A DNA stretch of 64,000 nucleotides, taken from Phytobacter ursingii. Its GTDB lineage: Bacteria > Pseudomonadota > Gammaproteobacteria > Enterobacterales > Enterobacteriaceae. This document shows positions 21,425 to 31,896 of this stretch, one piece after another (positions within the stretch are counted from its first letter, which is position 1; the number at the start of each line of letters is the position of its first letter). The stretch spans positions 558,001 to 622,000 of the forward strand of contig CABDWT010000016.1 in the NCBI GenBank assembly GCA_901456055.1, read 5' to 3'. The notes under the pieces are model-generated. The model saw nothing but the letters and a program-made list of their open reading frames with translations, did not search any database and was not told where the DNA came from. The position numbers were made by a program, and so were the translations under genes.

Positions 21425-21862
21425 TTACGGGTTCACAAAGGTCGCTTTGACCCGCTGCGATCGCTTGAAATAGGGCACAATCAGCGCGGCGGCGAGTAAT
21501 GCCGATAAAAGCCCGCGTACCGCCACATCGTCAGAAACGGGGGAGAAGGCAAAGGCTTTCAGCGCCAGCAGCACGCTAATCAGTAACCAGATAATCATAT
21601 GTTTCAGGACGCTACGGCGGCGTTTAAAAAAGGCGATAACCAGCCATAGCGTGTAGTACCAGACGCCTGCAGCGAAGGCAAACGAGACAAACCACGTCAA
21701 CAATTCCGCCAGTGGCCGCACGCCGATGGCGGCAATGACCAGCGGAATCTGTGTTTTAGCGACATCCAGGAGCCGTAATGTCTGGCCCAACAACGCGACC
21801 AGCAACCAGGCTAAAGGCGCAAGCAGCCAGCCCCCGATTCTCTCTGCAGGTATCGTTATCAT
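21425..21862 (-). CDS. ydgK: DUF2569 inner membrane protein YdgK
   Basis: 145-residue protein with four predicted helices; starts with IGGWLLAPLAWLLVALL and has WYYTLWLVIAFFKRRR, both matching E. coli YdgK (136 aa). Ends VKATFVNP as in E. coli. Function unknown. It lies upstream of rsxA on the same strand, 77 bases away. Confidence 0.9.
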   Translation of the reverse strand: MITIPAERIGGWLLAPLAWLLVALLGQTLRLLDVAKTQIPLVIAAIGVRPLAELLTWFVSFAFAAGVWYYTLWLVIAFFKRRRSVLKHMIIWLLISVLLALKAFAFSPVSDDVAVRGLLSALLAAALIVPYFKRSQRVKATFVNP

Positions 21863-21936
21863 GCTTGTTCCTCATAGGCGGTCACTGATTTATCGGCCAG
21901 GGAGTATAAAGCATTATGCGCTGGATGCCAGTGGCG

Positions 21937-22152
21937 TTATTGCACGTAATGCCATACGGACTTAGGCACCTGGCCAATATCGAACAGGCGACCGCCCGAT
22001 ACCAGCTCAGCACGACGATGATCGGCAGCGCGATACATGTTAATGATTTCTTCGTTGTCGGTCAGAGTGTAGTTAAGGTGATCAAACAATTTTTCCAGAC
22101 TTTCAAGTGAACTGATTTTGCGGAATTTTAATAAATAGTCCTGAACGGTCAT
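21937..22152 (-). CDS. cnu: Hha/YmoA-family nucleoid protein Cnu (OriC-binding)
   Basis: 71-residue helical protein that binds H-NS and StpA and modulates silencing of horizontally acquired genes. The sequence [20 protein letters not shown] opens the family; [10 protein letters not shown] closes it. Nearly identical to E. coli Cnu (YdgT). ydgK lies 74 bases downstream. Confidence 0.96.
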   Translation of the reverse strand: MTVQDYLLKFRKISSLESLEKLFDHLNYTLTDNEEIINMYRAADHRRAELVSGGRLFDIGQVPKSVWHYVQ

Positions 22153-22391
22153 TTTAAGCGTTATCCATGTTATAAAAAGGCATTAATACATTCGCGGGTA
22201 ATTCGTTCGAATAATAGTCGGGCTTATCAGGACGTAAATTGTCTCTGAATGTATTGCCATGAAATTAAGAATTTTCTTTAGGTTAAGCGGATGCCAGAAC
22301 GGCATCCGTCAGGAAGATTAACGCTCTTCGCCACGCCTGGCAATACGCAACGCAGTTCCATATTTAGGTATGTCCACGTTCGCGTCGTCTT

Positions 22392-22529
22392 TTATTTTTT
22401 CTGCGCGACGATACTCTGTTCCGGCGGCTGGTAATTATCTATATGACTGGCGAACACCAGCAGAACGGTCGAAACACCCAATACAACCCAGCCTGTTAAT
22501 TCAATAATCCGATTGATGATAGTGGCCAT
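22392..22529 (-). CDS. blr: Small membrane protein Blr (divisome-associated, beta-lactam resistance)
   Basis: 45-residue ORF: one membrane helix (residues 11-31, WVVLGVSTVLLVFAS) followed by HIDNYQPPEQS, which is identical to E. coli Blr (41 aa). E. coli Blr interacts with the cell-division apparatus and affects tolerance to cell-wall antibiotics. The ATG at 22529 has AGGGAG 10 bases upstream and adds a few N-terminal residues relative to E. coli. Located between ydgJ and cnu, as expected. Too short for most gene callers. Confidence 0.88.
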   Translation of the reverse strand: MATIINRIIELTGWVVLGVSTVLLVFASHIDNYQPPEQSIVAQKK

Positions 22530-22743
22530 AACGCTACAACTCCCTTAGATCTGGTCAGGGATGTTAACCGGGCAAACCGCGCACGACAAGGGACTGACGC
22601 CTGTTTTTAGATAATTCCGTATCATTACAGTGAGGGTATGAGGAATCCCTTTCACAGGAGAAATTTCTTAAGCGCATATGTCGCTGTTGTCCCTGAAAGG
22701 GAGATGGTGTGAAATACACATTCCAATAATGAGAGGCCGCTTT

Positions 22744-23784
22744 ATGAATGACAATATCCGTGTCGGACTAATTGGTTACGGCTACGCCAGTAAAACCTTC
22801 CATGCACCGTTGATTGACGGCACACCGGGAATGGAGCTGGCGGCAATCTCCAGTAGCGATGAGTCGAAAGTGAAGGCGGACTGGCCGGCAGTGTCGGTCG
22901 TATCGGAACCGAAACACTTATTTAATGATCCTAAGACTGACTTAATTGTCATCCCCACGCCTAACGATACCCATTTCCCACTAGCCAAAGCCGCACTGGA
23001 AGCGGGCAAGCATGTTGTTGTCGATAAGCCCTTTACAGTGACGTTGTCACAGGCAAGGGAGCTGGATGCGCTGGCAAAAAGCTGTGGTCGTGTCTTATCC
23101 GTGTTTCATAACCGCCGCTGGGATAGCGACTTTCTGACGCTAAAAACCTTGCTGGCTGATGGTGCTTTAGGTGAGGTGACATTTTTCGAATCCCACTTTG
23201 ACCGCTATCGCCCGGAAATTCGTAACCGCTGGCGTGAACAGGCGGGCCCGGGAAGCGGTATCTGGTACGATCTGGCCCCGCATTTACTGGATCAGGCCGT
23301 AAACCTGTTTGGTTTGCCTGTCTCCCTGACAGTGGACCTGGCGCAACTGCGTCCAGGCGCGCAGGCGACAGATTATTTCCATGCGGTGCTCTCTTATCCG
23401 CAGCGCAGAGTTATTCTTCATGGCACCATGCTGGCGGCGGCGGAATCAGCGCGCTACATCGTCCATGGTACGCGTGGGAGTTACGTGAAGTTTGGCCTCG
23501 ACCCGCAGGAAGAACGCCTGAAATCGGGAGCAAAACTGCCACAAGAAGACTGGGGATACGATATGCGCGACGGGGTCTTAACCCGTGTTAATGGCGATGC
23601 CCGCATTGAAGAAACCTGGCTGACGGTGCCGGGCAACTATCCCGCCTACTATGCAGCTATTCGCGATGCGTTAAACGGCGCGGGTGAGAACCCGGTTCCG
23701 GCGAGTCAGGCAATCCAGATAATGGAACTTATCGAACTGGGGATTGAGTCGGCAAAACATCGCGCGACGCTTAATCTGACCTGA
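22744..23784 (+). CDS. ydgJ: Gfo/Idh/MocA-family oxidoreductase YdgJ
   Basis: 346-residue NAD(P)-dependent dehydrogenase of the GFO/IDH/MOCA family, substrate unknown. Rossmann motif VGLIGYGYAS at residues 7-16, the E-K/D-K-P motif as VVVDKPFTVTL (about residue 95), and the second-domain catalytic pattern GSGIWYDLAPHLLDQA (D-x3-H). The ATG at 22744 (MNDNIRVG) matches E. coli and follows GAGAGG; upstream in-frame codons to 22678 are not part of the family. Ends at a shared terminator with add. Confidence 0.93.
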   Translation: MNDNIRVGLIGYGYASKTFHAPLIDGTPGMELAAISSSDESKVKADWPAVSVVSEPKHLFNDPKTDLIVIPTPNDTHFPLAKAALEAGKHVVVDKPFTVTLSQARELDALAKSCGRVLSVFHNRRWDSDFLTLKTLLADGALGEVTFFESHFDRYRPEIRNRWREQAGPGSGIWYDLAPHLLDQAVNLFGLPVSLTVDLAQLRPGAQATDYFHAVLSYPQRRVILHGTMLAAAESARYIVHGTRGSYVKFGLDPQEERLKSGAKLPQEDWGYDMRDGVLTRVNGDARIEETWLTVPGNYPAYYAAIRDALNGAGENPVPASQAIQIMELIELGIESAKHRATLNLT

Positions 23785-23786
23785 AT

Positions 23787-23818
23787 AAAAATGCCGCTCA
23801 ACCGAGCGGCACTGTTTT
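23787..23818. terminator. Bidirectional terminator between ydgJ and add
   Basis: GCCGCTC-AACC-GAGCGGC stem (23793-23810) with an A5 tract on the left and TTTT on the right, sitting between two convergent stop codons 32 bases apart. Confidence 0.8.
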
Positions 23819-24818
23819 ACCCCTGCAAAACTTTTTCTCTGAGCGCCTGTTTTTCCGCCACAGAGAGAAACGCGATTTCCAGGCCGTTGATCTGCGCCTG
23901 ACGAATCTGGTCGCGACTCAGACCGGCGGCCGGTGCGGCAATCTGATACTCATGGCTAATATCCACACCCTGCACGGCCGGATCATCTGTGTTAATCGAG
24001 GCCAGCACGCCATGCTCAAGGAAGGTTTTCAGCGGATGTCGAGCCAGCGACGACACGGTACTGGTCTGGATATTGGAGGTCAGACAGGATTCGATTCCAA
24101 TGTGCTGCTCGGCAAGAAAGGCCATCAGTGCCGGGTCTTCAATCGCTTTCACCCCATGACCAATGCGCTCGGCGCCCAGTTCGCGAATTGCCTGCCAGAT
24201 GCTTTCAGGGCCAGCCGCTTCGCCTGCATGGACGGTGATATGCCAGCCTGCATCGCGTGCGCGATTGAAATGGGGCAGGAACAGACTACCGGGAAAGCCC
24301 AGCTCATCGCCCGCGAGGTCCAGTGCTGTGATGCTGTCGCGATGTGCCAGTAGAGCTTCAAGCTCCTGCAAACAGGCCGCTTCACCAAAGGTGCGACTCA
24401 TAATCCCGATTAGACGCGCTTCAACGCCAAACGCCTGGCTGCCTTCGCGCACGCCAGCGATAACCGCTTCGACCACGCCAGCGACAGGCAAATTATGCGT
24501 CATTGCCATATAGCCCGGGGAGAAACGCAGTTCAACATAATGCAGCCCCTGGCGTGCGGCGTCTTCCATATTCTCATAAGCCACGCGACGGCAGGCATCG
24601 AGGGAGGCCAGCACTTTTACGCCCCAGTCAAGATTCGCAAGAAAGCTCACCAGATCGGGTTCATTGGCAGTGACCTGTACATGTGGCAGCAATGTTTCAA
24701 GAGATTGCGCGGGAAGGGTAATATTAAACTCACGGCCAAGATCGAGAATGGTTTGTGCCCGAATGTTGCCGTCCAGGTGGCGATGAATATCAGTTAATGG
24801 CAGGTTGGTATCAATCAT
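23817..24818 (-). CDS. add: Adenosine deaminase
   Basis: Zn-dependent hydrolase converting adenosine and deoxyadenosine to inosine and deoxyinosine (purine salvage). 333 aa. Metal and catalytic motifs in order: [11 protein letters not shown] (HxH, residue about 12), [12 protein letters not shown] (His and catalytic Glu), [10 protein letters not shown], and [11 protein letters not shown] (Asp ligands). In this genome it could feed hypoxanthine toward the hpx pathway at the right end of the window; that link is inference. Confidence 0.97.
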   Translation of the reverse strand: MIDTNLPLTDIHRHLDGNIRAQTILDLGREFNITLPAQSLETLLPHVQVTANEPDLVSFLANLDWGVKVLASLDACRRVAYENMEDAARQGLHYVELRFSPGYMAMTHNLPVAGVVEAVIAGVREGSQAFGVEARLIGIMSRTFGEAACLQELEALLAHRDSITALDLAGDELGFPGSLFLPHFNRARDAGWHITVHAGEAAGPESIWQAIRELGAERIGHGVKAIEDPALMAFLAEQHIGIESCLTSNIQTSTVSSLARHPLKTFLEHGVLASINTDDPAVQGVDISHEYQIAAPAAGLSRDQIRQAQINGLEIAFLSVAEKQALREKVLQG

Positions 24819-24962
24819 GGTCGCACTCTTATTTTAGGTAAAGTGCGATACATTATACCACATGCCGACAGCGCATCAGCATTAATGATAATAGATTGAA
24901 CTTATAATGAAGCTTTTCGCGTCTGCGGTTAAGAATGGCTATGGGCGGCTTATGCTTTTTAT

Positions 24963-24988
24963 CTCCCCCTGCAATGTTACAGGGGGAG
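24963..24988. repeat. Perfect 9-bp stem-loop downstream of the UspF-like gene
   Basis: CTCCCCCTG and CAGGGGGAG are separated by 8 bases, 30 bases past the stop of the minus-strand USP gene. No T tract follows on either strand, so it may protect a 3' end rather than terminate. The rest of 24819-25017 shows only the add promoter region. Confidence 0.5.
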
Positions 24989-25017
24989 TTCTCGTTTATC
25001 GCGACGTGTTCAGACAT

Positions 25018-25452
25018 TTAACGAACAACCAGTACCGGGCATTTTGCGTGCCGGACCACCGCAGCAGCATTTGAGCCTAACAAATAGGTGGTCATATCCG
25101 GTCGGTGTGAAGCGATGATGATGAGATCGGCTTTTACACTGTCGGCGAGTTTAAGGATCTGATCCTTCGGCGTTCCGGTAACAGCATGCGTCTGAACTTT
25201 TTCCATGGGAATTTTAAACTCTTTGACGATTTCATTCAGTCGCGATAGCGCCTCTTCCTGCAGGTCTTTTAATTTTGGTAATGCAGCTGAATACGCCAGT
25301 CCCAGAGTTGAATAATAAGGATGAGAAGGAATAACCGTCAAAAAATGGACTTTCGCAATGTTGATAACGGCATGCGCCTGAACATACGGGATGACCTGTC
25401 GGGTCAGTTCGCTTTCAGAAATATCGATGGGTACTAATATGGAGCGATACAT
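25018..25452 (-). CDS. UspF-like universal stress protein
   Basis: 144-residue single-domain universal stress protein of the ATP-binding UspF/UspG type. It opens [17 protein letters not shown] and ends with the ATP-loop [19 protein letters not shown] (G-2x-G-9x-G(S/T) variant) after [16 protein letters not shown]. About 60 percent identical to E. coli UspF by eye, so probably a paralogue; no symbol given. The ATG at 25452 has a perfect AGGAGGT; an upstream ATG (25503) is not needed. In K-12 this slot holds the uid-hdhA-mal block. Confidence 0.85.
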   Translation of the reverse strand: MYRSILVPIDISESELTRQVIPYVQAHAVINIAKVHFLTVIPSHPYYSTLGLAYSAALPKLKDLQEEALSRLNEIVKEFKIPMEKVQTHAVTGTPKDQILKLADSVKADLIIIASHRPDMTTYLLGSNAAAVVRHAKCPVLVVR

Positions 25453-25548
25453 ATAGACCTCCTGTATGATTTCATACAGGTTAAATAGTACGCCATTAAC
25501 CATAAAAAAAGTGTGTGATTGGTTTCAGTTCCCGGTAAATAACAGCAA

Positions 25549-25638
25549 TTACAACTTTTGTCGTAGCGTCATTGTTATTTTGCCAACGTAGCGGGCGTCA
25601 TGGATGAGTTGCGTGGCGGCGGTATTGACGTACGTATA
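25549..25638 (-). pseudogene. Possible 3' remnant of a zinc-type alcohol dehydrogenase/quinone oxidoreductase gene
   Basis: A 29-codon frame ending in TAA reads YTYVNTAATQLIHDARYVGKI and on to a basic end. The pattern aromatic-x-AAxxL-x8-HVGKI is how the medium-chain dehydrogenase C-terminus ends (xxAHxxL...GKIVL). No start or upstream domain exists: a terminator of ydgA abuts it. I infer a deletion scar, but the stretch is short and could be chance. Confidence 0.35.
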
Positions 25639-25643
25639 GCGTT

Positions 25644-25670
25644 TAAAAAAAAGCCCCTGAAAGGGGCTTT
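25644..25670 (-). terminator. Rho-independent terminator of ydgA
   Basis: AAAGCCCCT-TTC-AGGGGCTTT hairpin followed by T residues on the minus strand, directly after the ydgA stop at 25675. Confidence 0.88.
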
Positions 25671-25674
25671 AGGG

Positions 25675-27228
25675 TTACTGTTGCGGCACCGCAGGTTCGA
25701 CAGGCGCTGTCGGATCATCCGGTGTTTCCGGTGAATCTTCCTGCTGTGGCATTGAAGGCAGGCCGAACATGCCGACAAATTCGTCCAGCGACATTTTCTC
25801 GCCGTTCAGCGTCACCTGACCATTGGCATACTGCAGGCTGGTGCCAATGGTATTGTTTTCCAGGGTAGTAATACGGAACATCTGACCCATTGCCGCCAGG
25901 CCTTTCACCTGCTGGCTTGCCAGTTTGGCTGCTTCATCCTGTTGGTAGCCTTCGAGCTTCGCAATCTGCGTCATAAACTCGACCGCCATATCCATCGGGA
26001 TGGTCAGTTTGCTATCCAGAGACTTCACATTTTTATCCACTTCCTGGGCCAGCGTCTGCGGCGCGGTAACCGCCGTATCTGCGGCCGGATTTTTCAGGAA
26101 TAAGGAGAGGTTCAGCGCTGTTTCGCCCTTGCTGTTTTTCCAGCTCAGCGGGGCAATGGTAATGACCGGCTCACCTTTTAACAGCAACGGGAAGGCATTA
26201 AAGAAGGCTTCTGCCGCTTTTTGCTGATACAGCGCCGGGTCTTTCATGACATCGGGCTGTGCCATCAATGCCTGTGTCTGGGCATTATACTGCTGGCTAA
26301 ACTGGTGCCAGGCCTCGCCGTCAATCTGGCCAATCTTCAGCGTCAGGTTGCCGCTGCCCATTTCCTGATTCTGGATTTTCAGGCTCTGGATGGTGTAGTC
26401 GAGCTGGCTATTAATGGTTTTGTTATCTTTCGCGACTTCGGATTTGCCGTTCAGATTCATTCCTTCAATGACAGCCATCTCTTTGTTCTCAACAGAGATA
26501 GCCAACTTGTCGAGGGTCACTTTCTGGCTGCCAACGCGCTCGTTGAAGCTGGCGAGTTGGGTGGTCCCCTCGGTTTTCAGGTTGTTGAGCGAGAGCTGAA
26601 TTTTCTGACCGTATTCGTTAACCGTATCAACCAGCGCGCTCTGCGCCTGGCCGCTGACGGTAATCGCATTGCCGTCTTTATCGGAACTGATACGGAATTC
26701 ACCACCGCTGAAGGCCACTTTCTCGCCCTCTTTTTCCGAGTTAAGCGGATGCAGCGTGAGATCCGTACGGGTATCGCCGCTGTAACTGATGCGGGTCTCG
26801 GCAACGAATGGCGATTGCCCTTTCGCGATATCAAACAGCGGCTTTGTCATCTCATTGTTGACGAGCGTGGAATGTACCGATGCCATGGACGGGATGACGT
26901 TCAGTGTTTTAAGTTGCGCCAGCGGGAAAGGACCATGGTCAATATTTTCATGCAGTACGATGGTCTGGCCCGGCTTAAACCATGGGTTTTCCTTACCCTC
27001 GACCGGTTTTACCACCAGTTCCATCTGGCTGCTGAACAGACCCCGATGGTAATTTTGAGAGGATAACTCCACGCTGGCTTCAGGCGCGGTGCGTTTAATC
27101 TGTTCATTCGCCTGGCTAATCATCTCACCCAGACGGCTTTCAAGCTGTTTACCCGTGTACCAGGCACCACCTGTCCAGATGATCCCCAGCGCAATAACAA
27201 CTCCGGCAGCAACCAGCGTTTTTTTCAT
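25675..27228 (-). CDS. ydgA: DUF945 family protein YdgA
   Basis: 517-residue envelope protein of the DUF945 (YdgA) family; E. coli form is 502 aa. N-terminal hydrophobic segment (residues 5-25) acts as anchor or signal, followed by a large beta-rich repetitive domain and an acidic/proline-rich tail (SPETPDDPTAPVEP) that is longer than in E. coli. Function unknown; family members are inner membrane or periplasm-facing. It lies downstream of manA on the same strand. Confidence 0.9.
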   Translation of the reverse strand: MKKTLVAAGVVIALGIIWTGGAWYTGKQLESRLGEMISQANEQIKRTAPEASVELSSQNYHRGLFSSQMELVVKPVEGKENPWFKPGQTIVLHENIDHGPFPLAQLKTLNVIPSMASVHSTLVNNEMTKPLFDIAKGQSPFVAETRISYSGDTRTDLTLHPLNSEKEGEKVAFSGGEFRISSDKDGNAITVSGQAQSALVDTVNEYGQKIQLSLNNLKTEGTTQLASFNERVGSQKVTLDKLAISVENKEMAVIEGMNLNGKSEVAKDNKTINSQLDYTIQSLKIQNQEMGSGNLTLKIGQIDGEAWHQFSQQYNAQTQALMAQPDVMKDPALYQQKAAEAFFNAFPLLLKGEPVITIAPLSWKNSKGETALNLSLFLKNPAADTAVTAPQTLAQEVDKNVKSLDSKLTIPMDMAVEFMTQIAKLEGYQQDEAAKLASQQVKGLAAMGQMFRITTLENNTIGTSLQYANGQVTLNGEKMSLDEFVGMFGLPSMPQQEDSPETPDDPTAPVEPAVPQQ

Positions 27229-27326
27229 CGTTATTATCCCTAAAAATAAAACCAGGCGGGATCATCCGCCTGGGTATGTGAAAAGGCTCTGTAGAGCTTA
27301 GCAATCCTTGCTAAAAAGTTCAGTAA

Positions 27327-28505
27327 CTAGTTGAGCTTATTGTAGACCCGCGCCAGTCTGCCCACGCCGCTTACCTGCACAGGGGATTCGCTGGCGCTAA
27401 TAAATGCCGATTCGCCGGGTTTCAGCACCATTGTCTCATCGCCTTTGCTGAGTACCGCTTCGCCTTCCACGCAAAACAGGATGGCCGCGCTCTGCTGTGC
27501 CAGATCGCTTCCGGTGGTTGAAAGGTCATGCAGTGAAAAAGCAAAATCATCAACCGGGATCGGGAACTCCAGAGCGGACGCCTGTTTTACGGGTTGCGTC
27601 AGTAATTCACCGGCTGCTTTAGGGGTGAATTTCACATTTGCCACCAATTCCGGAATGTCGATATATTTCGGCGTCAACCCCGCGCGCAGTACGTTATCGG
27701 AGTTGGCCATGACCTCCAGCGCAACCCCCTGCAGATAGGCATGCGGGGTTTCGGCGAACAGAAACATCGCTTCACCCGGATTGAGTTTCACCACATTGAG
27801 CAGCAGCGGGGAGAACAGGCCGCTGTCATCGGGATAAAACTCAGAAATCACACGAATAGTTTGCCACGGTTCGCCCTGCTGGCTGTTGAGTGCCGCTTTC
27901 AGTACAGCCAGCGCCCGCGATTTCTCATCACCCTTCAGATTCAGCAAGCTGGCGAACAGTTGGCTCAGGCGTTCCGCGCCGGGTTCTTGCAGAAAGTGAG
28001 CGATAGCCTGATTAGCCCCCGCCACCGGCTGCAACAGTGAGACAATCTCAGAGAACGGACGGAAGGCGTTCATCGCCAGGAAGGGCGTCAGTGCAAAGAC
28101 CAGTTCCGGCTTATGGTTCGGGTCTTTGTAGTTACGCTCGGCCGCATCGAGTGGAATACCGGCGGCGTTCTCTTTCGCAAAACCGATTTCAGATGCGCGT
28201 TTGTTCGGGTGCACCTGAATAGACAAGGGCTGGTCGGCGCACAGCACTTTAAACAAAAAGGGCAGCTCGCCGAAACGTTCGGCGACCGCGCTGCCCAGTA
28301 GACCTGCTTTATCCTGTTCAATCATCTCGCGAAGCGAGAGAAGATGTCCCTGCGCATCCTGCACTTTTGAGCTGCTCTTTGGATGAGCGCCCATCCACAA
28401 CTCGGCCATAGGCTGGTTGTCTGGGTTGGCAATGCCATAGAGTTCCGTTAACGCGTTTTTACTTCCCCAGGCATAGTGCTGCACTGAGTTAATGAGTTTT
28501 TGCAT
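27327..28505 (-). CDS. manA: Mannose-6-phosphate isomerase
   Basis: Zn-dependent type I phosphomannose isomerase linking mannose-6-P and fructose-6-P, feeding GDP-mannose synthesis. 392 aa. Zn-ligand motifs SIQVHPNK (Gln, His), NHKPELVFAL (Glu, type I signature) and ETPHAYLQG (His). The ATG at 28505 (MQKLINSVQHYAWGS) aligns with E. coli; the upstream in-frame ATG at 28583 is rejected. Divergent from fumA. Confidence 0.97.
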   Translation of the reverse strand: MQKLINSVQHYAWGSKNALTELYGIANPDNQPMAELWMGAHPKSSSKVQDAQGHLLSLREMIEQDKAGLLGSAVAERFGELPFLFKVLCADQPLSIQVHPNKRASEIGFAKENAAGIPLDAAERNYKDPNHKPELVFALTPFLAMNAFRPFSEIVSLLQPVAGANQAIAHFLQEPGAERLSQLFASLLNLKGDEKSRALAVLKAALNSQQGEPWQTIRVISEFYPDDSGLFSPLLLNVVKLNPGEAMFLFAETPHAYLQGVALEVMANSDNVLRAGLTPKYIDIPELVANVKFTPKAAGELLTQPVKQASALEFPIPVDDFAFSLHDLSTTGSDLAQQSAAILFCVEGEAVLSKGDETMVLKPGESAFISASESPVQVSGVGRLARVYNKLN

Positions 28506-28703
28506 TATCCCGCCCTTCATCGTGGTCAACTTGATTGCACGTATTAAAGCAATAAATTTGTTCGAAGTAATCAGAGCAGGCAAAAAGTCGTACTAGTCTC
28601 AGTTTTTGTTAAATAATTGTGTAGGATATGCGGACTCGCTTTTTTGTGGCAGATGGATGTGCTGCCGAAACAATAACCAGTTCGTGCTGTAAGTGAGAGA
28701 ACA

Positions 28704-30350
28704 ATGTCGAATAAACCTTTTTATTATCAAGAGCCTTTTCCGCTGAAAAAGGACGAAACCGAATATTATTTACTCAGCAGCGATTACGTTTCCGTCGCCG
28801 AGTTTGATGGTCAGGAAGTCCTCAAAGTCGATCCTCAGGCGCTGACCCTTCTGGCACAACATGCCTTCCACGATGCCTCCTTCCTGCTGCGCCCGGCACA
28901 TCAGCAACAGGTTGCCGATATCCTCAGCGATCCGGATGCCAGCGAAAATGACAAATATGTCGCGCTGCAATTCCTGCGTAACTCCGAGATTGCCGCAAAA
29001 GGTATTTTGCCCACCTGCCAGGATACCGGCACGGCCATCATTATGGGTAAAAAGGGGCAGCGCGTGTGGACGGGGGGCGGCGATGAGGCGGCCTTAGCGC
29101 GCGGTGTCTATAACACCTTTATCGAAGATAACTTGCGTTATTCGCAAAACGCGCCGCTGGATATGTATAAAGAGGTCAATACCGGGACTAACCTGCCGGC
29201 ACAGATCGATTTGTATAGCGTTGATGGCGACGAGTATAAATTCCTTTGCATCGCCAAAGGGGGCGGCTCCGCCAACAAAACCTATCTGTATCAGGAAACG
29301 AAAGCGCTGATCACCCCGGCGAAACTGAAAGGGTATCTGGTCGAGAAAATGCGTACCCTTGGCACGGCTGCCTGCCCGCCGTACCACATTGCGTTTGTGA
29401 TTGGCGGCACCAGTGCAGAGGCCACGCTCAAAACGGTCAAACTGGCGTCGACCAAGTATTACGATGACCTGCCCACCGAAGGTAATGAGCACGGTCAGGC
29501 GTTCCGTGATGTACAACTGGAAAAGGAACTGCTGCTTGAAGCCCAACAGCTCGGTCTTGGCGCGCAGTTCGGCGGTAAATATTTTGCGCATGATATCCGC
29601 GTGATTCGCCTGCCGCGCCACGGTGCTTCTTGTCCTGTGGGGATGGGGGTTTCCTGCTCAGCTGACCGTAACATCAAAGCCAAAATTAACCGTGAAGGCA
29701 TCTGGCTGGAAAAACTGGAGCAAAACCCCGGCAAGTACATTCCGCAAGCGCTGCGCCAGGCAGGTGAGGGCGAGGCGGTGAAGGTCAACCTTAACCGTCC
29801 GATGGAAGAGATCCTCGGCCAGCTCAAACAGTATCCGGTATCCACACGCCTGTCGTTGACGGGGACTATCATCGTGGCGCGTGATATTGCGCATGCGAAG
29901 CTTAAAGAGCTGATGGATGAAGGCAAGCCGCTGCCGCAGTATGTGAAAGATCACCCCATCTATTATGCGGGGCCGGCGAAGACGCCGGAGGGATATGCTT
30001 CCGGCTCACTTGGCCCAACCACCGCCGGGCGTATGGACTCATACGTTGACCAGTTGCAGTCACAAGGCGGCAGCATGATCATGCTGGCAAAAGGCAACCG
30101 TAGCCAGCAGGTGACCGATGCCTGCCATAAACACGGTGGTTTTTACCTTGGCAGTATCGGCGGTCCGGCGGCGATTCTGGCGCAAAACAGTATCAAGAGC
30201 CTTGAATGCGTGGCTTACCCGGAACTGGGGATGGAAGCTATCTGGAAAATCGATGTTGAAGATTTCCCGGCCTTTATCCTCGTGGATGACAAAGGGAATG
30301 ATTTCTTCCAGCAAATCCAGTCGGGCCAGTGCGCACGCTGTGTAAAATAA
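28704..30350 (+). CDS. fumA: Class I fumarate hydratase (aerobic, [4Fe-4S])
   Basis: 548-residue iron-sulfur fumarase of the TCA cycle. The cluster cysteines are present at Cys105 (LPTCQDTG) and in [15 protein letters not shown] (about residue 318) and ACPPYHIAF (about residue 224). The C-terminal half carries [15 protein letters not shown]. Sequence and position (between manA and fumC) favour fumA over the anaerobic paralogue fumB. Followed by a hairpin terminator. Confidence 0.96.
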   Translation: MSNKPFYYQEPFPLKKDETEYYLLSSDYVSVAEFDGQEVLKVDPQALTLLAQHAFHDASFLLRPAHQQQVADILSDPDASENDKYVALQFLRNSEIAAKGILPTCQDTGTAIIMGKKGQRVWTGGGDEAALARGVYNTFIEDNLRYSQNAPLDMYKEVNTGTNLPAQIDLYSVDGDEYKFLCIAKGGGSANKTYLYQETKALITPAKLKGYLVEKMRTLGTAACPPYHIAFVIGGTSAEATLKTVKLASTKYYDDLPTEGNEHGQAFRDVQLEKELLLEAQQLGLGAQFGGKYFAHDIRVIRLPRHGASCPVGMGVSCSADRNIKAKINREGIWLEKLEQNPGKYIPQALRQAGEGEAVKVNLNRPMEEILGQLKQYPVSTRLSLTGTIIVARDIAHAKLKELMDEGKPLPQYVKDHPIYYAGPAKTPEGYASGSLGPTTAGRMDSYVDQLQSQGGSMIMLAKGNRSQQVTDACHKHGGFYLGSIGGPAAILAQNSIKSLECVAYPELGMEAIWKIDVEDFPAFILVDDKGNDFFQQIQSGQCARCVK

Positions 30351-30356
30351 AATCTG

Positions 30357-30379
30357 CCGCCCCTCGGGGCGGTTTTTTT
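30357..30379 (+). terminator. Rho-independent terminator between fumA and fumC
   Basis: CCGCCCC-TC-GGGGCGG stem followed by T7, starting 6 bases after the fumA stop, so fumC likely has its own promoter as well. Confidence 0.85.
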
Positions 30380-30495
30380 GCGCCAGTTAAGCGCACGAAG
30401 CAATAAACGTCGTCATAACAAGCATCAATACTTAAGCTTTGTTTGCAGGTGAGCAATGTCGGTACTCAACATCACTTCGTAACAGGGAGAAAGTA

Positions 30496-31896
30496 ATGAC
30501 AACGCATCGTAGTGAGAAAGATTCGATGGGCGCGATTGACGTCCCGGCAGACAAGCTGTGGGGGGCGCAAACCCAACGGTCGCTTGAGCATTTTCGCATC
30601 TCGACGGAAAAAATGCCGGTCTCGCTTATCCACGCACTGGCACTGACCAAACGTGCGGCGGCAAAGGTCAATCAGGATTTAGGGCTGCTGACAGCGGAAA
30701 AAGCACAAGCCATTATCGACGCGGCTGATGAGGTGCTTGCCGGAAAACACCCGGATGAATTCCCGCTGGCTATCTGGCAAACAGGTTCCGGCACTCAGAG
30801 CAACATGAACATGAACGAGGTTCTGGCGAACCGTGCCAGCGAACTGCTTGGCGGCGAACGTGGTATGGGGCGCAAAGTGCACCCGAATGACGATGTTAAC
30901 AAAAGCCAAAGCTCGAATGACGTTTTCCCGACGGCGATGCACGTGGCGGCGGTGATTGCCCTGCGCGAACATTTGCTGCCTCAGCTTCTGGTGCTGAAAA
31001 AAACGTTGAATGAAAAAGCGATTGCCTTCGCCGATATTGTCAAAATTGGTCGTACTCACCTACAGGACGCCACGCCGCTAACGCTCGGCCAGGAGATTTC
31101 CGGTTGGGTGGCGATGCTGGAGCATAACCTCAAACACATCGAACTGAGCCTGCCGCACCTGGGCGAACTGGCGCTTGGCGGGACGGCGGTGGGAACCGGG
31201 CTCAATACCCATCCGGAATATGCCAGACGAGTAGCAGAAGAGCTGGCCACCTTTACCCGGCAACCGTTTATTACCGCGCCGAACAAATTTGAGGCGCTGG
31301 CCACCTGCGATGCACTGGTTCATGCCCATGGTGCGTTGAAAGGGCTGGCGGCATCATTGATGAAAATGGCTAATGACGTGCGCTGGCTGGCTTCCGGCCC
31401 GCGTTGTGGGATTGGCGAAATTTCTATTCCGGAGAATGAACCGGGAAGCTCCATCATGCCGGGCAAAGTCAACCCCACGCAATGTGAAGCCATGACCATG
31501 CTCTGTTGTCAGGTGATGGGTAACGACGTGGCGGTCAATATGGGGGGCGCATCCGGTAATTTTGAGCTCAACGTCTTCCGGCCCATGGTTATCCATAACT
31601 TCCTGCAGTCGGTGCGTCTGCTGGCTGACGGTATGGAAAGCTTTAACGAACACTGTGCGGTGGGGATCGAGCCGAATCGTGAGCGTATCGATCAGTTGCT
31701 CAATGAGTCTCTGATGCTGGTGACCGCCCTGAATACCCATATCGGTTATGACAAAGCGGCAGAAATTGCCAAAAAAGCCCATAAAGAAGGCCTGACGCTC
31801 AAGGCTTCGGCGCTGGCGCTCGGCTACCTGACCGAAGCCGAGTTTGACAGTTGGGTACGTCCGGAATCGATGGTGGGCAGCATGAAGCCCGTTTAA
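30496..31896 (+). CDS. fumC: Class II fumarate hydratase (iron-independent)
   Basis: 466-residue homotetrameric fumarase, active when iron is scarce or under superoxide stress. Signature [12 protein letters not shown] (catalytic Ser loop, about residue 318), [13 protein letters not shown], and [18 protein letters not shown]. The ATG at 30496 has AGGGAGA upstream and aligns with E. coli; an earlier in-frame ATG at 30439 is rejected. Its stop overlaps the end of the convergent tus by 4 bases. Confidence 0.97.
   Translation: MTTHRSEKDSMGAIDVPADKLWGAQTQRSLEHFRISTEKMPVSLIHALALTKRAAAKVNQDLGLLTAEKAQAIIDAADEVLAGKHPDEFPLAIWQTGSGTQSNMNMNEVLANRASELLGGERGMGRKVHPNDDVNKSQSSNDVFPTAMHVAAVIALREHLLPQLLVLKKTLNEKAIAFADIVKIGRTHLQDATPLTLGQEISGWVAMLEHNLKHIELSLPHLGELALGGTAVGTGLNTHPEYARRVAEELATFTRQPFITAPNKFEALATCDALVHAHGALKGLAASLMKMANDVRWLASGPRCGIGEISIPENEPGSSIMPGKVNPTQCEAMTMLCCQVMGNDVAVNMGGASGNFELNVFRPMVIHNFLQSVRLLADGMESFNEHCAVGIEPNRERIDQLLNESLMLVTALNTHIGYDKAAEIAKKAHKEGLTLKASALALGYLTEAEFDSWVRPESMVGSMKPV

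Noticed and set aside
26221-27066. Long + strand frame (281 codons) opposite ydgA
   Set aside because: Antisense shadow of ydgA with no start signal or recognisable domain; ydgA is well supported.
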